A DNA stretch of 64,000 nucleotides from Tanytarsus gracilentus (Eukaryota; Arthropoda; Insecta; Diptera; Chironomidae): the NCBI GenBank assembly GCA_038502055.1, contig JAXRKN010000045.1:8669501-8733500 (forward strand). The letters run 5' to 3'. The notes beneath the pieces were generated by a model, which ran no database searches, was not told where the DNA came from, and saw only the letters and a list, made by a program, of their open reading frames with translations. The translations under genes and the position numbers were made by a program. Of the stretch, positions 13,934-41,000 are shown piece after piece. Numbering within the stretch: position 1 is the first letter of the stretch; each line of letters starts with the position of its first letter.

Positions 13934-14709
13934 AATGCGTTTCACAAAATTTTCCGGTGGCTCGTGAAAAAGAACTCTTTTATATATTTTTTTTGTCCAT
14001 TCATACTAAAAAAAATTTCGCAATACATCCGAGGAGTTGTCGTGAGTGAAAAGAAAGGAAAATTCTTTCTCGAGACTGTACATGAAAAAAAAATATAAAG
14101 AAAGAAGTCGATCTATTAATTTTAGTCGCCTCCAATAAATTATTGTTGTCTCAAAAAAATTTTGAATTTTGATATTCTCGAAGAAGAAGAAGAGAAAAAT
14201 TTACAAGAGTGCGTGATTGTGCAATAGAGAAAAAGAAGGAAAAAAATGTAAATGTTCTCTCTCGGTCGTGATTGTTTTTGTTGTATCATCAACATCTGTG
14301 TAAGAAATCAGAAAATATTCATCATTGTGATTAATTTTTCCGAAAGAAGGCGATTTTGTTGAAAAGTAGCTTTAATTAAATTATAGAATAAATTGATAAT
14401 AAATCGCTAGAATCCTCTCGCCTAAAGCCAGCCATCATAAAGAACTTTTTTGAAGCCTCCACAAAAAAAGTTTGTCTCGTTTTCTCTCGCGCTCATGAAT
14501 GATGATGAAAAAGTACATTATTTAAAAAATGTAAGAGGAAGAAGGAATTTTCTTTTTTAGAGTCTTAAAAGATATAAAGCAGAGGAGAGTAAGAGACATA
14601 CACACAAGAGAGTGCCGAACATTTATTTTTTGATTTTTTGTTGTTGGCGGTTATAAATAGAGCACGGCAAATACTGATGAAGAAATCAAATTGTATTTTG
14701 GATACTTTG

Positions 14710-14727
14710 ACACACACACACACACAC
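14710..14727. repeat. (CA)n microsatellite
   Basis: About nine ACACAC dinucleotides followed by CGCGCG. A simple repeat in non-coding DNA. Confidence 0.85.
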
Positions 14728-15591
14728 GCGCGTATATTGGGACTTGAAATCATCAGTTAAACTCTTTAGTTAAGCCGCTCAGAAAAAAAAATTAAATATA
14801 TAAAGAAGGTAGGTAGGGTTGATTGACTTTGAACGCGATAGTCTCTCTTTCTCTCGTTAACTCTCTGTATTTTTTCTCATTACATTCTGCTCATATATAT
14901 GTGTTATATTGTTTATCGCGAAGCGCACACATGGGTGTATCGGAATTTCGGAAGCAAATTCATTTTCGTTTGTATGTTTCACAATTTATCATTGCGCTTC
15001 TCTCTCACTGATATTTTTTTTGGTTTTCATTTTTATCTCTCGTCGATAGTTTTGAATGCATTTTTCATTGACATGTGTAGCATTTTTCGGTGATTTTTAC
15101 AAACATGAAATGTTTAAAATAGAAAATTATTTATATAAATAAATTTATAAATTTTTAATAATTTGTTTTCAACCTAAAACAACCCACAAGGACACAAAAC
15201 AGTATCGGCTTCTGATCAAATAAATACGGCACACTGAATTTCACATATTTTTTTGCCATTTCTCGCTCTCCTTGCCATTTTTCACTACACATTTCGACCT
15301 GATATTATAATACATTTATAATGAGAGCGCCAGTGAGTGTTGATGAAGTGCAAAAAAACTTTTTTTTTCGGTAAAATTTTCAATTTTATTTGCACATACA
15401 TTCGTATTCAACTCATTGTGTCTTCTTCATATATTTATGCATGTTTATAATGAATGCATAAATAATGCTTGTGTGTGATGAAAAAAGTTGAAAGTGCATA
15501 CGAAGAGATTTTTGCAAAAAAATTGGACATGAATAAAATTTTAATTAACTGTGAAGAAAGAGAAATAAAATTGAATTGTAATAAATTTGGA

Positions 15592-15602
15592 GGTTCGAAT
15601 CC
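15592..15602 (+). other. Isolated B-box-like motif GGTTCGAATCC
   Basis: An exact match to the RNA polymerase III B box (the tRNA T-loop sequence), embedded in AT-rich DNA with no A box or clover-leaf around it. It belongs to a family of five similar sites in the window. Confidence 0.55.
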
Positions 15603-16911
15603 TAAACTAAAGTTTTTTAACATTTTTATAGTAATTTTTTTAAAATTTTCGGCAAAATCACCTCCAATCATTAAACATGAAACGTGCGGAATGAAATTGC
15701 ATTACCACTTGCATACCACAATAAAGCGACAATGCCACACAAGCATTTTAATTACTTCACATTTTTTCTCCTTTATCGTCGTACAATGGAATTTTCACAT
15801 TTACAAATTATCTCACTTAAAATTCCATCGAGAAAGTTGTATGAAAATAAATTTCATTATGAGATAATTTGAAAAGTTTTTGATTTGAATCGCTGAAGGT
15901 CGTGTCATGTCATCGTTGATGGGAGGAAATGGTTCAATCACTCTTTCATATTTATGATTCATGAGAAATTCAAGAAAACGCTCAATAGCAAAAGCTTGCA
16001 TTGAATTTTTTTGTTGCTGCTCTGATAATTCTTCAAAAAGACCTTCCTCAAGCTCAAACTTTTTTCACCCTCACTTTTTCTCCCTCGTTATTCAATTTGC
16101 GGCTTTTGTTGTGGAATATTGTTTAGGCCATGTGGTTTTCATTCTGTCTCAACTCACGGAAGAAAAAGTTTTCTAAATTTCAAACGAATTACATGAATAA
16201 TCCTGGAGGAGTAAATGTGTGTAGAGTGAAAGAAAGTGTGACAAAAGTCATGTGTTGTTTTTTCTTTCTGTTAAATGCAACTAAAAATAGAAATTATTAC
16301 TCACTGCCTTTAAGATTTTTACACCCACACAATTTCAATTTCTCTTTTTATAAATATTGAATTCAACACATATGTTTTCAATGCTTTAATTGCACATGAG
16401 CTGTGTAAAAGCTGATGAGTGATTTTAACAGCGAAAAATGTGCAAAAATATTGAGCGATGGGGGAGATTACGTTGTGGTACAGCAAAATATTCGAGAGAT
16501 TGCTTTTTTGTGTCACATAAAAATTTTTCACATGCCTTTTTTCTCACCGTTTGTGTCATAAAAATGTCAAAAAAATGATAATGGTGGATTAGATGATGAG
16601 GACATGTGTAATAAAAATGGTAAATTCTTTATGCCTAATTTAACGAGTGAAATGATAATCAGAAACGTTTTTAAGATTTTTATTCACAGTTGAGCATGAT
16701 TTACCTATTTATTAGAATAATTTTTCCCTGTTTAAATTTTATGAAGTTTTTTCATATAAATATTGTAGTTTTTATTTGATTCCAGAGGAGACATTGGCAT
16801 CCAAATTTAAGAAACTTTCAAATTTTTTCACAAATTTTAGTAAATCAAGCAAATAAGTTTAAATTTATAAAAAATATAAAAATCAAAACTTTCGATTGAT
16901 TGATAAAATCA

Positions 16912-16922
16912 GGTTCGAATCC
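16912..16922 (+). other. Isolated B-box-like motif GGTTCGAATCC
   Basis: An exact B-box match, flanked as ATCA...TAAAATTA. The flank is shared with the copies near 20301 and 44555. There is no tRNA fold around it. Confidence 0.55.
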
Positions 16923-18562
16923 TAAAATTAATAATTTGGGCAATATCTGCATTGGATTTTTTTTTTAAATTTAAAGCAAATATTTTGAAGCAATTTTCTC
17001 AAGACAATGCCAGATAATGAGGTTTTAAGCTTGTTCAGGTGAAAACACCTACATGAACCCTTATTTATAAACTCAAAGACAAACAATCAAGATCGCTCAA
17101 GGGATTGAAATATTTTAAAGTAACTGCATTACTTTTCATTGTTGTGCATTTCCAAAGGGCTTTGAACGACTTAGAAGGGAATTACTTTTGATCGCTTGAT
17201 GTTATATGAGAAAAAAGTAATGACATTTAAATATTAGAATTTAGACACGCGAGTTTTCATGTTACAAAGAATGACATTTTTAGGGTTTTTCTGTAAGAAA
17301 AGTTACATCGCACAGATTAAACTGTTGAAACTACGTTCACCATGTACTCGATCATCTTTTCTTCCACTCACTCACTCTTTTTTTGCAATTAGATTGTAAT
17401 CTCACTCGAGCTGCATCAGCATGGAACAAAAAAAGTGAAGTACGAAGAATAAAATTAACATGAAAAAGAAGAATTCTCTCTCACTTAACAGCGAATAAAT
17501 TATGCAAATTTATTTACGAAATACTTTGAGATGAGGAAATATGCTTTTTTTACATGATAAGGAATTTTTCGGTAGCAAAGATAAAATTCATCAATTTTAA
17601 GTCGGCGCTCTTCATTTTCATCTTCTCACATATTTTCACTTTTCTTCTGTTATTAATATCGGGTTGGCGTTCGGATGACGTACATTGCGAGTATACAAAA
17701 TAGACACACACTCACGCATTAGACCCGTCTTCATGTCAATGTAGTTGAGAGAGAGAAAAAATTGCGTCATCAATACTAAAGAATATAAACAGACAGTCTG
17801 CGAAGTAGATTTTCGCAGAAATCTTAATGAATTTATTGTATGAATCATTTTCGTACGATTTGAGTGTTGCGCTCGGGATTAATAATTTTATATATTCGAT
17901 AAAGGTTGAAATGACCGCAAGTTAACCGGAAATAAAAAGTGTTGTGAGCGCGAGTGGGTGGAATTTATTTATGTGCGATCACCTTTTAAATAAACTTGAT
18001 ATATCAAGAAATTTGTCGATTGGAAGTGCAAATGCGATGAATCCATTTTTATTTGAAAATTCATTTTAAAAAATTGAAAATTTTACTGAGAAAACTTGAA
18101 ACAAGAAATTTCTGTTTGACGAACTTAATTACAATTTTTCACTAATCCATTTTCACTTCCTTCTTTAAAAAAATCAATTTGTCACCCTTAATTACTCCCT
18201 AAAACGTAGTCAACCGCACAAAGGCTTAACCTACTAATTTCTCGTGATAATTTTTCAACGGTTCATAATCCCACGTACAATTTGCATTCTCGACGTCTCA
18301 ACTAAATGTTCTCGCTATAACTTTTTTATACTCATTTTTGAACTGTTGCCCATACTTGAAAATATGCAAATAATTTTTATTATTCAAATTGCCCTTTGTC
18401 ATCAAACTCATTTAAAGCGGCAGCGGAGAGCAGAAAAAACTTTTCTTTTAAACTTTCTCAATTCGCTGATTCACTCTCAATTTACGATACAACGCAAGAG
18501 ATTTTTTCAGAAATTTTCCGCCGCGCGGCGAAGAAAATTCTTTTGGCGAAAAATACTTTTCC

Positions 18563-18596
18563 TCAGTCTACATTCGCGTACGGATTGCTCGCGTCA
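18563..18596 (+). promoter_or_regulatory. Candidate initiator plus DPE in a GC-richer island
   Basis: TCAGTC at 18563-18568 gives A(+1) at 18565, and +28 to +32 read CGTCA, four of five matches to the downstream promoter element. It sits in a locally CpG-rich patch (about 18415-18625, with GCCGCGCGGCG and GCGTACGG) that stands out in this AT-rich region. It is the best candidate I see for a NUAK transcription start, 2.2 kb before the first coding exon. This is inference. Confidence 0.3.
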
Positions 18597-19208
18597 GCTT
18601 TATTGCGGCGAAATTATCGCTGAAGTGTAAAAATTCACCTCTAAACGCACAATTAATCGGTTAATAGTTTCGTGAATTAGCAGAACTCGATTTAATTGTT
18701 GAAATGTGATTTTAACTTTTTTTAGCAAGGCAAAAGATATCAAAAAAAGAGAAAATTTAAAAATTTGCCGTCAGCAAGAGAAAAGTCGTGTTTAAAAATA
18801 GACATTTGAGGCAGAAAATATTTTTCTTCCTTTAAACTGTAAAAGAAAAGCCAATGTAGAGCTGAGTAAAAGATCTACACATAGCTGTGAGAGTAAAAAA
18901 GATAGTTTTTTTTGTCACATTCAGAATGACTCGGTTGCCAATTTTGTTGGAGCAACATTAATTGATAAAACATAGCCACATAGAAATATCAGCTCGAGTG
19001 AATGGCGTTTCCTCAACACGTGTTATAAAAACGGGCTTGAGGGTAATGAAAAATTGATGCTTCACCTACATATAAGCTTGTGTACATTCATGCATATTCT
19101 ATTGAATCACTTAATCATGCTTTCGCATCAACAATTTCTTCTTATGTCAGGGGTTGGATCCATCAAAAAAAATCCTTGCGGTACATGCGATAACCTTAAG
19201 AAATTCTA

Positions 19209-19219
19209 GGATTTGAACC
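19209..19219 (-). other. B-box-like motif, one mismatch
   Basis: GGATTTGAACC on the plus strand is GGTTCAAATCC on the minus strand, one base from the B box. It is followed on that strand by TAGAATTT, like the other copies. Confidence 0.45.
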
Positions 19220-20300
19220 TAATTTTTTTTTATATTTTAATTGCAGTATTAAATACTTTTTTAACTTAAGCAGCAAAATTCACAAGACACTTCCCTTGCA
19301 CTCAATACAAAATTCAATAATAACATTCAGAATCACAAACATTTCTCTCTCTTATTTTTTTCGGCTCAAATAGGTTTCACATTAAAAATGAATTATTGAG
19401 AGAGAAAATTTCTACGCAATTTGCCTTTTCGCGAATATTTTATTTGTCGATGCTGAAACGAGGGCCTCGGAGAGAGAACGATTTTTTTTTGTATACTTTG
19501 TACACAATTTAGCGCAAACAAAAAGAAGATTGTGACACAAAAGCAAATTCTATTCTAAATTATTCAGAGACAGCTTTCTCGAGTTGATTACACTTGGAAA
19601 TTTTTTTAATCCTTTTTCTCTTTCGCTCTTTGAAACATTTTAGCGCATAGCGAGAAGAAAATTATCAAAAATGTGCCAAAAAAGAAAGATTTTCACTCTT
19701 GTCATGTGGCTTTTCATTTGACTATTATTATTTTTAGTACATTCATTCTCATATGACCACACGATCAGTACGCCCAATAAATAAATTATCGCCTCTGAAT
19801 TTCGATACGCTACACAATGGTTTAAATGAATTTCTTGTTCGAGACTCTCAGTTGGGTAAACTTCGGCATGTCTACTCACGTCCTTGTTATAAAATTGGGT
19901 TTCGAAAATCGACAAAACCTTTTCCTCTCTTTCTCGTATGGTTTGTTGAGTTTTAAATGATGGTCATAAAAATTCAGACCGGAATTCCATTAAATCGGAC
20001 ATGCGAAAAAAATTTATTGGAAGAATTTTTTGTTTGAGCTCATAGACAAATTGTGAGGATTTAAAGAATATTTATTCGTTCGTTTTTGTAAATCAATTAA
20101 AAATTTAATTTCTGTCTTTGAAAAATAAAAATTGAATCAATAGCTCCGCTGTCTTAGATTAGAACATCGATGCATAATTTCAATTTAAAATAGAATTTTG
20201 ATCATTTTCACAATTTTTAGAGCCAAAAACTAGTTTTGGAAGAATTCAAAATAAATATATAGCGGAGCTATAATAAAAATTTGGACATGATCAAAAATCA

Positions 20301-20311
20301 GGTTTGAATCC
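20301..20311 (+). other. B-box-like motif, one mismatch
   Basis: GGTTTGAATCC, preceded by AAAATCA and followed by TAAATTTTA, the same flanks as the copy near 16912. Confidence 0.45.
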
Positions 20312-20513
20312 TAAATTTTAAAATAAACTTTATTTTTTTAAAAAATTGATTTAGAAATCCAACCATATTTTCCACAATAATCCTCAGAGTTAGTTTATCT
20401 TACAAACTTTATCACTTCCTGACTCGATTTACGATCAATATGCCATCATCAAATCGTATTGAAGAGCGAACGTTGCGTTGTACATTTTATATGGATACGA
20501 GAATAGAATTTAT

Positions 20514-20598
20514 TGTGTGTGTGTGTGTGTGTTGGAGATGGCAAGGAGGTTAATGTCATTTTAGAACGAATAGAAAAAAGTGTGTGTGTGTGTGTGTG
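20514..20598. repeat. Paired (TG)n microsatellites before the NUAK coding exon
   Basis: Two TG runs (20514-20532 and 20580-20598) are separated by 47 bp. They lie about 200 bp upstream of the splice acceptor of the first coding exon. Alternating purine-pyrimidine runs can adopt Z-DNA and can influence splicing of the next exon. No more can be said from sequence. Confidence 0.8.
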
Positions 20599-20802
20599 CG
20601 ACAGAGGGCAAATGGAAATAGATAGCACACAATAATTCCAACTAAAAATGGATGGCTTTAGGACGGAAGTTTTCATCATTGAAAGTTCAATTTGTAGCAC
20701 AAGTTTTTTTACATAAAAAAGACATAAAGAAAGCTTAACAAAGTTTTTCTTATTTTCTTTTCCTTTTCAACAGTAAAAAGTAAATAAAAACGAGACAGAA
20801 AA

Positions 20803-35125
<14,323 letters not shown>

Positions 35126-36055
35126 TATTTCGATTCTCATTATCATTATGTTTTCTAACATTTTAAACCACGCGAATATTCTGAAAATTTTTAATGTCAT
35201 TGACTTGCCGATAAAAAAATGATTTTAATACGTTTGGATTTTTAAATTCGATGAAACATTTCAAAAATGTCTCATTCACTTATGCCTCTGATATATCACT
35301 CACATAAAAATACTGTCTATGTTTTGTCTATCAATAAGGAATGAAATGATGACGCACAGTTTTTTATCAAAAGCCAAATAAATCTTTTTAAAGAAAATAA
35401 AAATTTGCAATTTTTAAATAAATCGATAATGGAAAATTTTTAAAATGGAAAGCAATTAATTTTTCTAAATTTTCACAGTGAGTGAAGTTATGTAATTTTT
35501 TAAATAAATTATCAATACTTAACAGTTGTCAATGATTTTTTCTCTCACAATTTATGCAGATTGAAAAATGTAGAATGAAAAAATGGGAGAAAATAAAAAT
35601 TTAGGTGAAAAAATTTAATGTTTTTAATTTAAATTTTTTTCAGAGTTGAACTTTTAATATTTTCTCAATTTAATTTCATTGAAAAAGGTTAACAGAAATT
35701 TAAGAGGACTTTATTAAACTGAATTGTTAGAATCTTTTCATGATCAAGTCCCACACGTGCACTGCCTTTTTTAAAGATATCGTCAACCTTTTTTTGTTGA
35801 TTCCTCTCAAATATTCTCAGAAGCATATTGAGAATAACTTTTTCGTAATGAATTTTCATGATGAACGCCTCAATGTTCTCAGAAAATCATTTTATCGGAT
35901 AAAATTCAATACTTGTTGAATATTTCCAATTTTTTTTGTAACGTTTTTTAAAAATTCAAATAAAGTTTATGCTCCTAAAAAACAACAACAACAAAAAAGA
36001 AAACAACTCGCCGAAAAAATTTAATATTTTTCATTTTTGTCAATAATAACAAGAA
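35126..36055 (+). other. NUAK 3' UTR and intergenic spacer
   Basis: AATAAA signals lie at 35377-35382 and 35396-35401, about 250 nt after the NUAK stop. The rest is AT-rich and holds the presumed THOC1 promoter. No other gene was seen. Confidence 0.6.
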
Positions 36056-38006
36056 ATGGCTGAAATAAGTTGCACCGAGCTGCAGCAAAATGTGCTGGTA
36101 AGTTAATGATTATCAAGTTTCTTTCAAGTTTTCATTATTTCAATTAATTTTTTAGGAAATTCTAAAATTGTCAACAGAAGAAAATTCTCAAACTGAAATT
36201 GAAGATCAATTCAATGCCGTTCGTAAAGATTCAGAAATATCGGATAAAAAATCAGCTATCGAACATGCACTCCGTGATGTGCTAATGAGAACAGCTATAG
36301 AAAATCTAGGATCAGTTCAAAAAGTCATAAAAATATCAATGAACCTCGCGCGTCAGGATCTAATTTCGGCCTTCTTTCCCGTTTCACTTCTCGTCGATGT
36401 CTTTGATGTTAAGACACTGGATTCTTGTGAAAATCTATTTGGGTTTGTTGAAGAAAATGTTCAAGTATTTAAGGAGCCTCATTTCTTTACACCCTGCAAA
36501 AACTCACTGCTTAGAATGTGTAATGATTTGCTACGTCGACTCTCACGTTCACAAAATACCGTCTTTTGTGGTCGCATTTTGCTGTTTCTAGCCAACTTCT
36601 TTCCATTTTCCGAGAGATCAGGATTGAATGTTGTGTCTGAATTCAATATCGAGAACACCACAATGTTTGGAAGTTCAGACAGTAACGGTGACGAACCAAT
36701 GAGAGAGCCGGAAGTGACAGTAATCGAAGAAACGAAACCATTGAAGGTGGATAAGCATCTCTATCTCAAATTTTGGGAGCTTCAAGATTTCTTTAGATGT
36801 CCATACAAGTGTTACGATAAGGAGAAATTCAAAATATTTTCAGTATACACGAAAGATGTTCTATCAACTTTTAAGAGCTTCAAGTTAGAGGACGTTGGTA
36901 CTCAGAATGGAACAAATCAATCACAACACTTTTTCGCAAAGTTTTTAACAAATCCAAAACTGCTTTCACTTCAACTCGGTGACTCAAACTTTCGTCGAAC
37001 TATTCTCGTTCAGTTTCTCATTTTATCACAATATCTCGTGTCCAACGTCAAGTTCAAGGGTGAAAATGATAAGTTGACATCGCAACAAGAAGAATGGATC
37101 AAAGAAATGGAATCGACTGTCTACACACTGCTCAACGAAACACCACCAAATGGGAAAGAATTTTCAAGCTCAATCAGACACATTTTAAAGCGCGAGGAGC
37201 TCTGGAATAATTGGAAGAATGAGGGGTGCAAGGAGATCACACGACCCGAAGGATACGAAAAACCAGCGCCGGAAGTTAAGAAGCGTAAAATGTTGGGAGA
37301 TTCAATATGGGAAGCAACTAAGGCAGGCAAATATGACCTCGGCAATAGTGAACTATCTCGCTTGTGGAATCTTTGTCCCGACAATCTTCTCGCTTGCAAA
37401 GGATCCGATCGAAATTTCTTACCGCCACTTGAAACATATCTCGAGCACAAAGTGAAAAATGATCCGACCTACGAGTGGAGAGCACTAAGACTTGTCTCAC
37501 GTCAATCGTCGCATTTCTTTGCACTTCTCGCACCACCCAATGAAAAAATTGAGAAAATATCAGACTATCTTAAATTCTTCAGTCAAAAAATACAAAAAGA
37601 GAAAATTGACTTGAAAGCTGAAAACAGTGGAGGAATGGAAATCGCCGAACAACCAGAAGTGCTCTCGGAGGAGAATGAAAATGCTGAAGTTATGGAAGAG
37701 AATGAGGATGAAAATAATGAACATAAGAGCACAAAAGCGACTGCCGAACAAATTGCAGAGATTGCTCAATCGGTTGGTGATAATTGGAAGAAACTCGGTG
37801 CCAAGTTGGGCATTGAAAATGACATTCTCGATTATTGCGTTGAGAAGAATGAAAAGCAACCATGCGAGCACATGCTTAAAGTCTGGTTCGATGAGGACGA
37901 AGACGGATGTCTCGAGAATCTTGCGTACACACTTGAGGGTCTCGAAATTATGGATGCCGTGACGATTGTCAAAAAATTTTTAGACGTAGAAGAAGGCGAG
38001 ACTTAA
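36056..38006 (+). CDS. THOC1: THO complex subunit 1 (Hpr1/THOC1)
   Basis: A subunit of the nuclear THO/TREX complex, which packages nascent mRNA and couples transcription to export. Exons are 36056-36097 (14 codons) and 36156-38006, giving 630 aa against 657 in human. An in-frame TAA at 36047 precedes the ATG. The N-terminal two thirds is helical and Leu-rich, typical of the THOC1 elongation-factor domain. A basic KKRKM motif near residue 387 starts the conserved block KMLGDSIWEATKAGKYDLGN. The acidic Glu-rich stretch (about 500-540) is followed by a C-terminal death domain (about 540-625: EIAQSVGDNWKKLGAKLGIE). This domain order is characteristic of THOC1. Polyadenylation signals AATAAA occur at 38025 and 38045. 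The gene ends 59 nt from the end of the opposing stum gene. Confidence 0.93.
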
Positions 38007-38024
38007 AATGTTTATCGAATTTTT

Positions 38025-38050
38025 AATAAAACTTTTTCATTTACAATAAA
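38025..38050 (+). terminator. THOC1 polyadenylation signals
   Basis: AATAAA at 38025-38030 and again at 38045-38050, 19 and 39 nt after the THOC1 stop. On the other strand the same stretch contains ATTAAA (38022-38027), the likely signal for stum, so the two 3' UTRs probably overlap. Confidence 0.6.
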
Positions 38051-38065
38051 TTATTTTTAACTTTC

Positions 38066-41000
38066 TTAATTAATTCCACGTTCAACATCTCTCGATTTGC
38101 CTCTCGAAATACCAGGTCGTGGGGGTTCATCTTTTACGCCCTCCTCCAATTGCCTCTCCGCATCGAGTTGTCTCAACATTTCGGCTTTCTTCAACTTGCG
38201 ATGCCGCTCTAGAATTGAATTAATTAATTTCAACATTATGCAATTTGGGCCAATTAGTACTTACTTGCTAAGTGAATCATGATTGTACCCCACCATATCG
38301 ACCAACCCTGAAAGAAAATGTTTATTGGAGTCATTAGGTGCAAAAAGCTTTATAAAGTCAACTCACCCATCCGACAAAACAGAAGATGACTGTAAAAGCT
38401 TGCGAACATCCAACGATGCAATTAATGATGAATGATCCGATTCGACCACGTGCACCGTCATGCTGCGAAAAGCGAGGAATTCCGATGCATAAACAAATCA
38501 GACCACTAAGGATGGTGCCTGAGGGTAAGAAATAAAATTGAGAGCTTTTTAAGCACACATGCGAGCTTTTTTAATTTGAAGGTAGAGATTTACCACTTCC
38601 AGGTATGAGAACGTTACAGAAGAGAAAGAAGTACGCAAGACATAGAGGAAGCACTGGAATTGCACCCTTCATCAGCGATGCATGCTCCACCAAAACCATT
38701 TCCAGTTTTGGTTTCTTTTCCTGCAATTAAAATTCAATTTAGGTTAAAAGTGCAACATGCAAAAAAATGAAATGCTAACCTCAGGTGGAGGAATTGTTGG
38801 CGCTAAGCTCTGCTTTTTACTCAACATGCTCGTTCGTCGACTATCTCGATTCGACTGCTTCTTACAACAGCAACAAAAAAGTGTCGTACACAATCGAGAA
38901 CAGCAATTGCTGTATGGAGTGTAAATGAGAGAATTAACATGTAAATTTTATTATGCTCAAGGATAATTTAATAGCTTTCTTACCCCGTTTTCTCCTGGCT
39001 ACTTTGTTGGCTTGTCATACTCGCTCGCTTCTCGCCTTCTTCAGTGGATGACTTGCGACAGCAGAGGCAACAGAAACAGAAAAATCGAGTACAAGTGCTC
39101 GGTGTATCGTTGGGTTTTGGTGACTCTAAAGACGAATCTTCTTTCTTACGGCAACATTTGGAACAAGAACAAATTCGACTGCAACATGGCTTGCAACATT
39201 TAAAGCAATTAAGGCGACTCCAACAGCTCGGCTTCTTTTCCTCATCCATTGTCGATTGCATCGGCATCATCTTTTTCTAATAAAAGCATTCAGTTAAGTA
39301 AGTACAAGTGAGATCAAGGAGTGGAAACTTTTAATTGAAGAATTTAAAATTCAAAATCTTAAAAAACGGTAAAATTTAAAAAAAATATTTTTAAAATGTA
39401 AGTTTCCACTCCCTCTTGACCCTCGCAAGAAAATTAAGTCAAAACTTGGTCTAGATATGCAAATGAAGTTGCACACGCATAAATAAACGTCAAACAGTAA
39501 AAATCCATTCGAGCACTTGAAAGCTCTGTGCATGCGCTCAACTTTTTTACCTTTTTCATTCGTTCCTCTCTCCCTTTCTTAGTGCATCGCTTACAGCAAC
39601 CGCTACAACAACAAATTCGCTGCCACCAAGAAAGTTTTTCTTTCTTACTCTTCTTCTTATCCGCTTCGTCCATTTTTCTTCGCTTAAATGGTCGACAAAT
39701 TAGATTGAATGGTGCACACATGCATCCCTTGCACTTTTGACACTTGGTTTGTGGCTCATTGGATTTTTCGCTGATCATCATTTGGGCACTGTCGGTTCGT
39801 TGTCGATCGCAGCATGATGAAAGTCCCCAACAACGTTTTCTACGCATTTCATTCATGCTAGAACTAAGAAGGAAGATTAATAAAAATTTAAATAAATTAT
39901 TTTAGGAAACCTATCGATCTTGATCTCTTCATTTGACTCATCTGTGAGCGTGATATTGTAAACGACTTTCTCCTGCTTCACTTCCATATCGATAGAATTT
40001 TTTATTCAAATTTTAGGTAATTTGCAAGTCCTTTCCCACGAGACTTTCATTGACCAAATGTGGAGTACAAATGGACGTCGGAATATGAAAATTACTTTTC
40101 ACTCCTTGCGCTTTCTCGCGTGAAGGAATTTTCTTATATTACAGTTGTGTGAGTGTTTTTGGATAAATAAAACGTAAGGTGGGGTGTAATGAAGAAAATT
40201 TATAATTTCGCTAAACTAGCACACACGAAAGGTACATAATTTTTCATTCGGCAAAAAGAAACTTGGCCGTTCATTATACGAACACACACTGACCATCAAA
40301 TGAAATTTTAGAATGTGAAGATTTTAGATTAAGATTGAGCAAACTTTTATTTTATTATTTTGGACGATATATTTTAAGAAATTTAATTTAAATAAAATAT
40401 AAAAAATTTAAATTTAAATTGACAATTAAATTTTTAATAAATTCGTAACGGAAATATTTTTGAAATTTTTTATTTAAAAAATAACGTTAAATTTTAAATT
40501 TTCAAATTTTAATTTAAGAAATTAATTTATTTCTTAGCAATTTATGAATCCGAAAATATTTTTTGCATGCTTTTCACTTTCTTTTACGAGGTCCATAAAA
40601 ATCTTATCGAGATTTCAAACGACTTTCAGAGTAATTATGAGTAGCATGAAAATGGACGTTTATTAAATTTATAATACTCTCAATAAGCGCAAAATTAATT
40701 AAAAGGAGAGAAAAATTATGCCACAATCGATTTTGCCGTCCATATAGTTTAGTCAACTCGATTGTCCACCCTTAAAACATAATAGCGTCTGATTGCCAAG
40801 GAATTTTTCTGTTATAAAAAAATCTGAATAAAGTTTTTCGTCGCGAGAGAGTGAAATGTATGTCACGACGTTAAACAATTACTCTTGATACGATGTGTAT
40901 GTAGGAAAAGGGAAAATTGGCTCAACCATAGAAAAAACTATTTCCGGTGGGGGTCGCCGTTAAGTATTTGCATGAAATCGCCGAGAATTTTTAAATGTGT

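Larger units (their letters stand above)
901..20773. other. Gene-free AT-rich region, likely NUAK 5' intron or regulatory DNA
   Basis: Across nearly 20 kb no open frame has protein-like composition; the longest (about 120-130 codons near 3118, 15469 and 18244) are Phe/Ile/Lys-rich and lack start or splice context. I found no tRNA, rRNA or recognisable snRNA. The stretch is full of CTCTC/GAGAG runs (for example near 1393, 2147, 3931, 4690, 6302, 7799, 8170 and 10804), poly-A/T tracts and short microsatellites. The first NUAK coding exon begins just after a splice acceptor at 20773, so its non-coding 5' exon or exons must lie upstream and most of this region is probably intron plus enhancers. 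An unrelated small non-coding RNA cannot be excluded. Confidence 0.6.

Noticed and set aside
15469..15867. 132-codon open frame
   Set aside because: No recognisable domain. It spans one of the dispersed B-box-like motifs and has intron-like composition.
18244..18630. 128-codon open frame in the CpG-rich patch
   Set aside because: No family match that I recognise, and an overlapping frame is open as well. The better explanation is a GC-richer promoter or 5' exon.
15592..20311. tRNA genes at the GGTTCGAATCC motifs
   Set aside because: No acceptor stem, D arm or anticodon arm could be folded around any copy.
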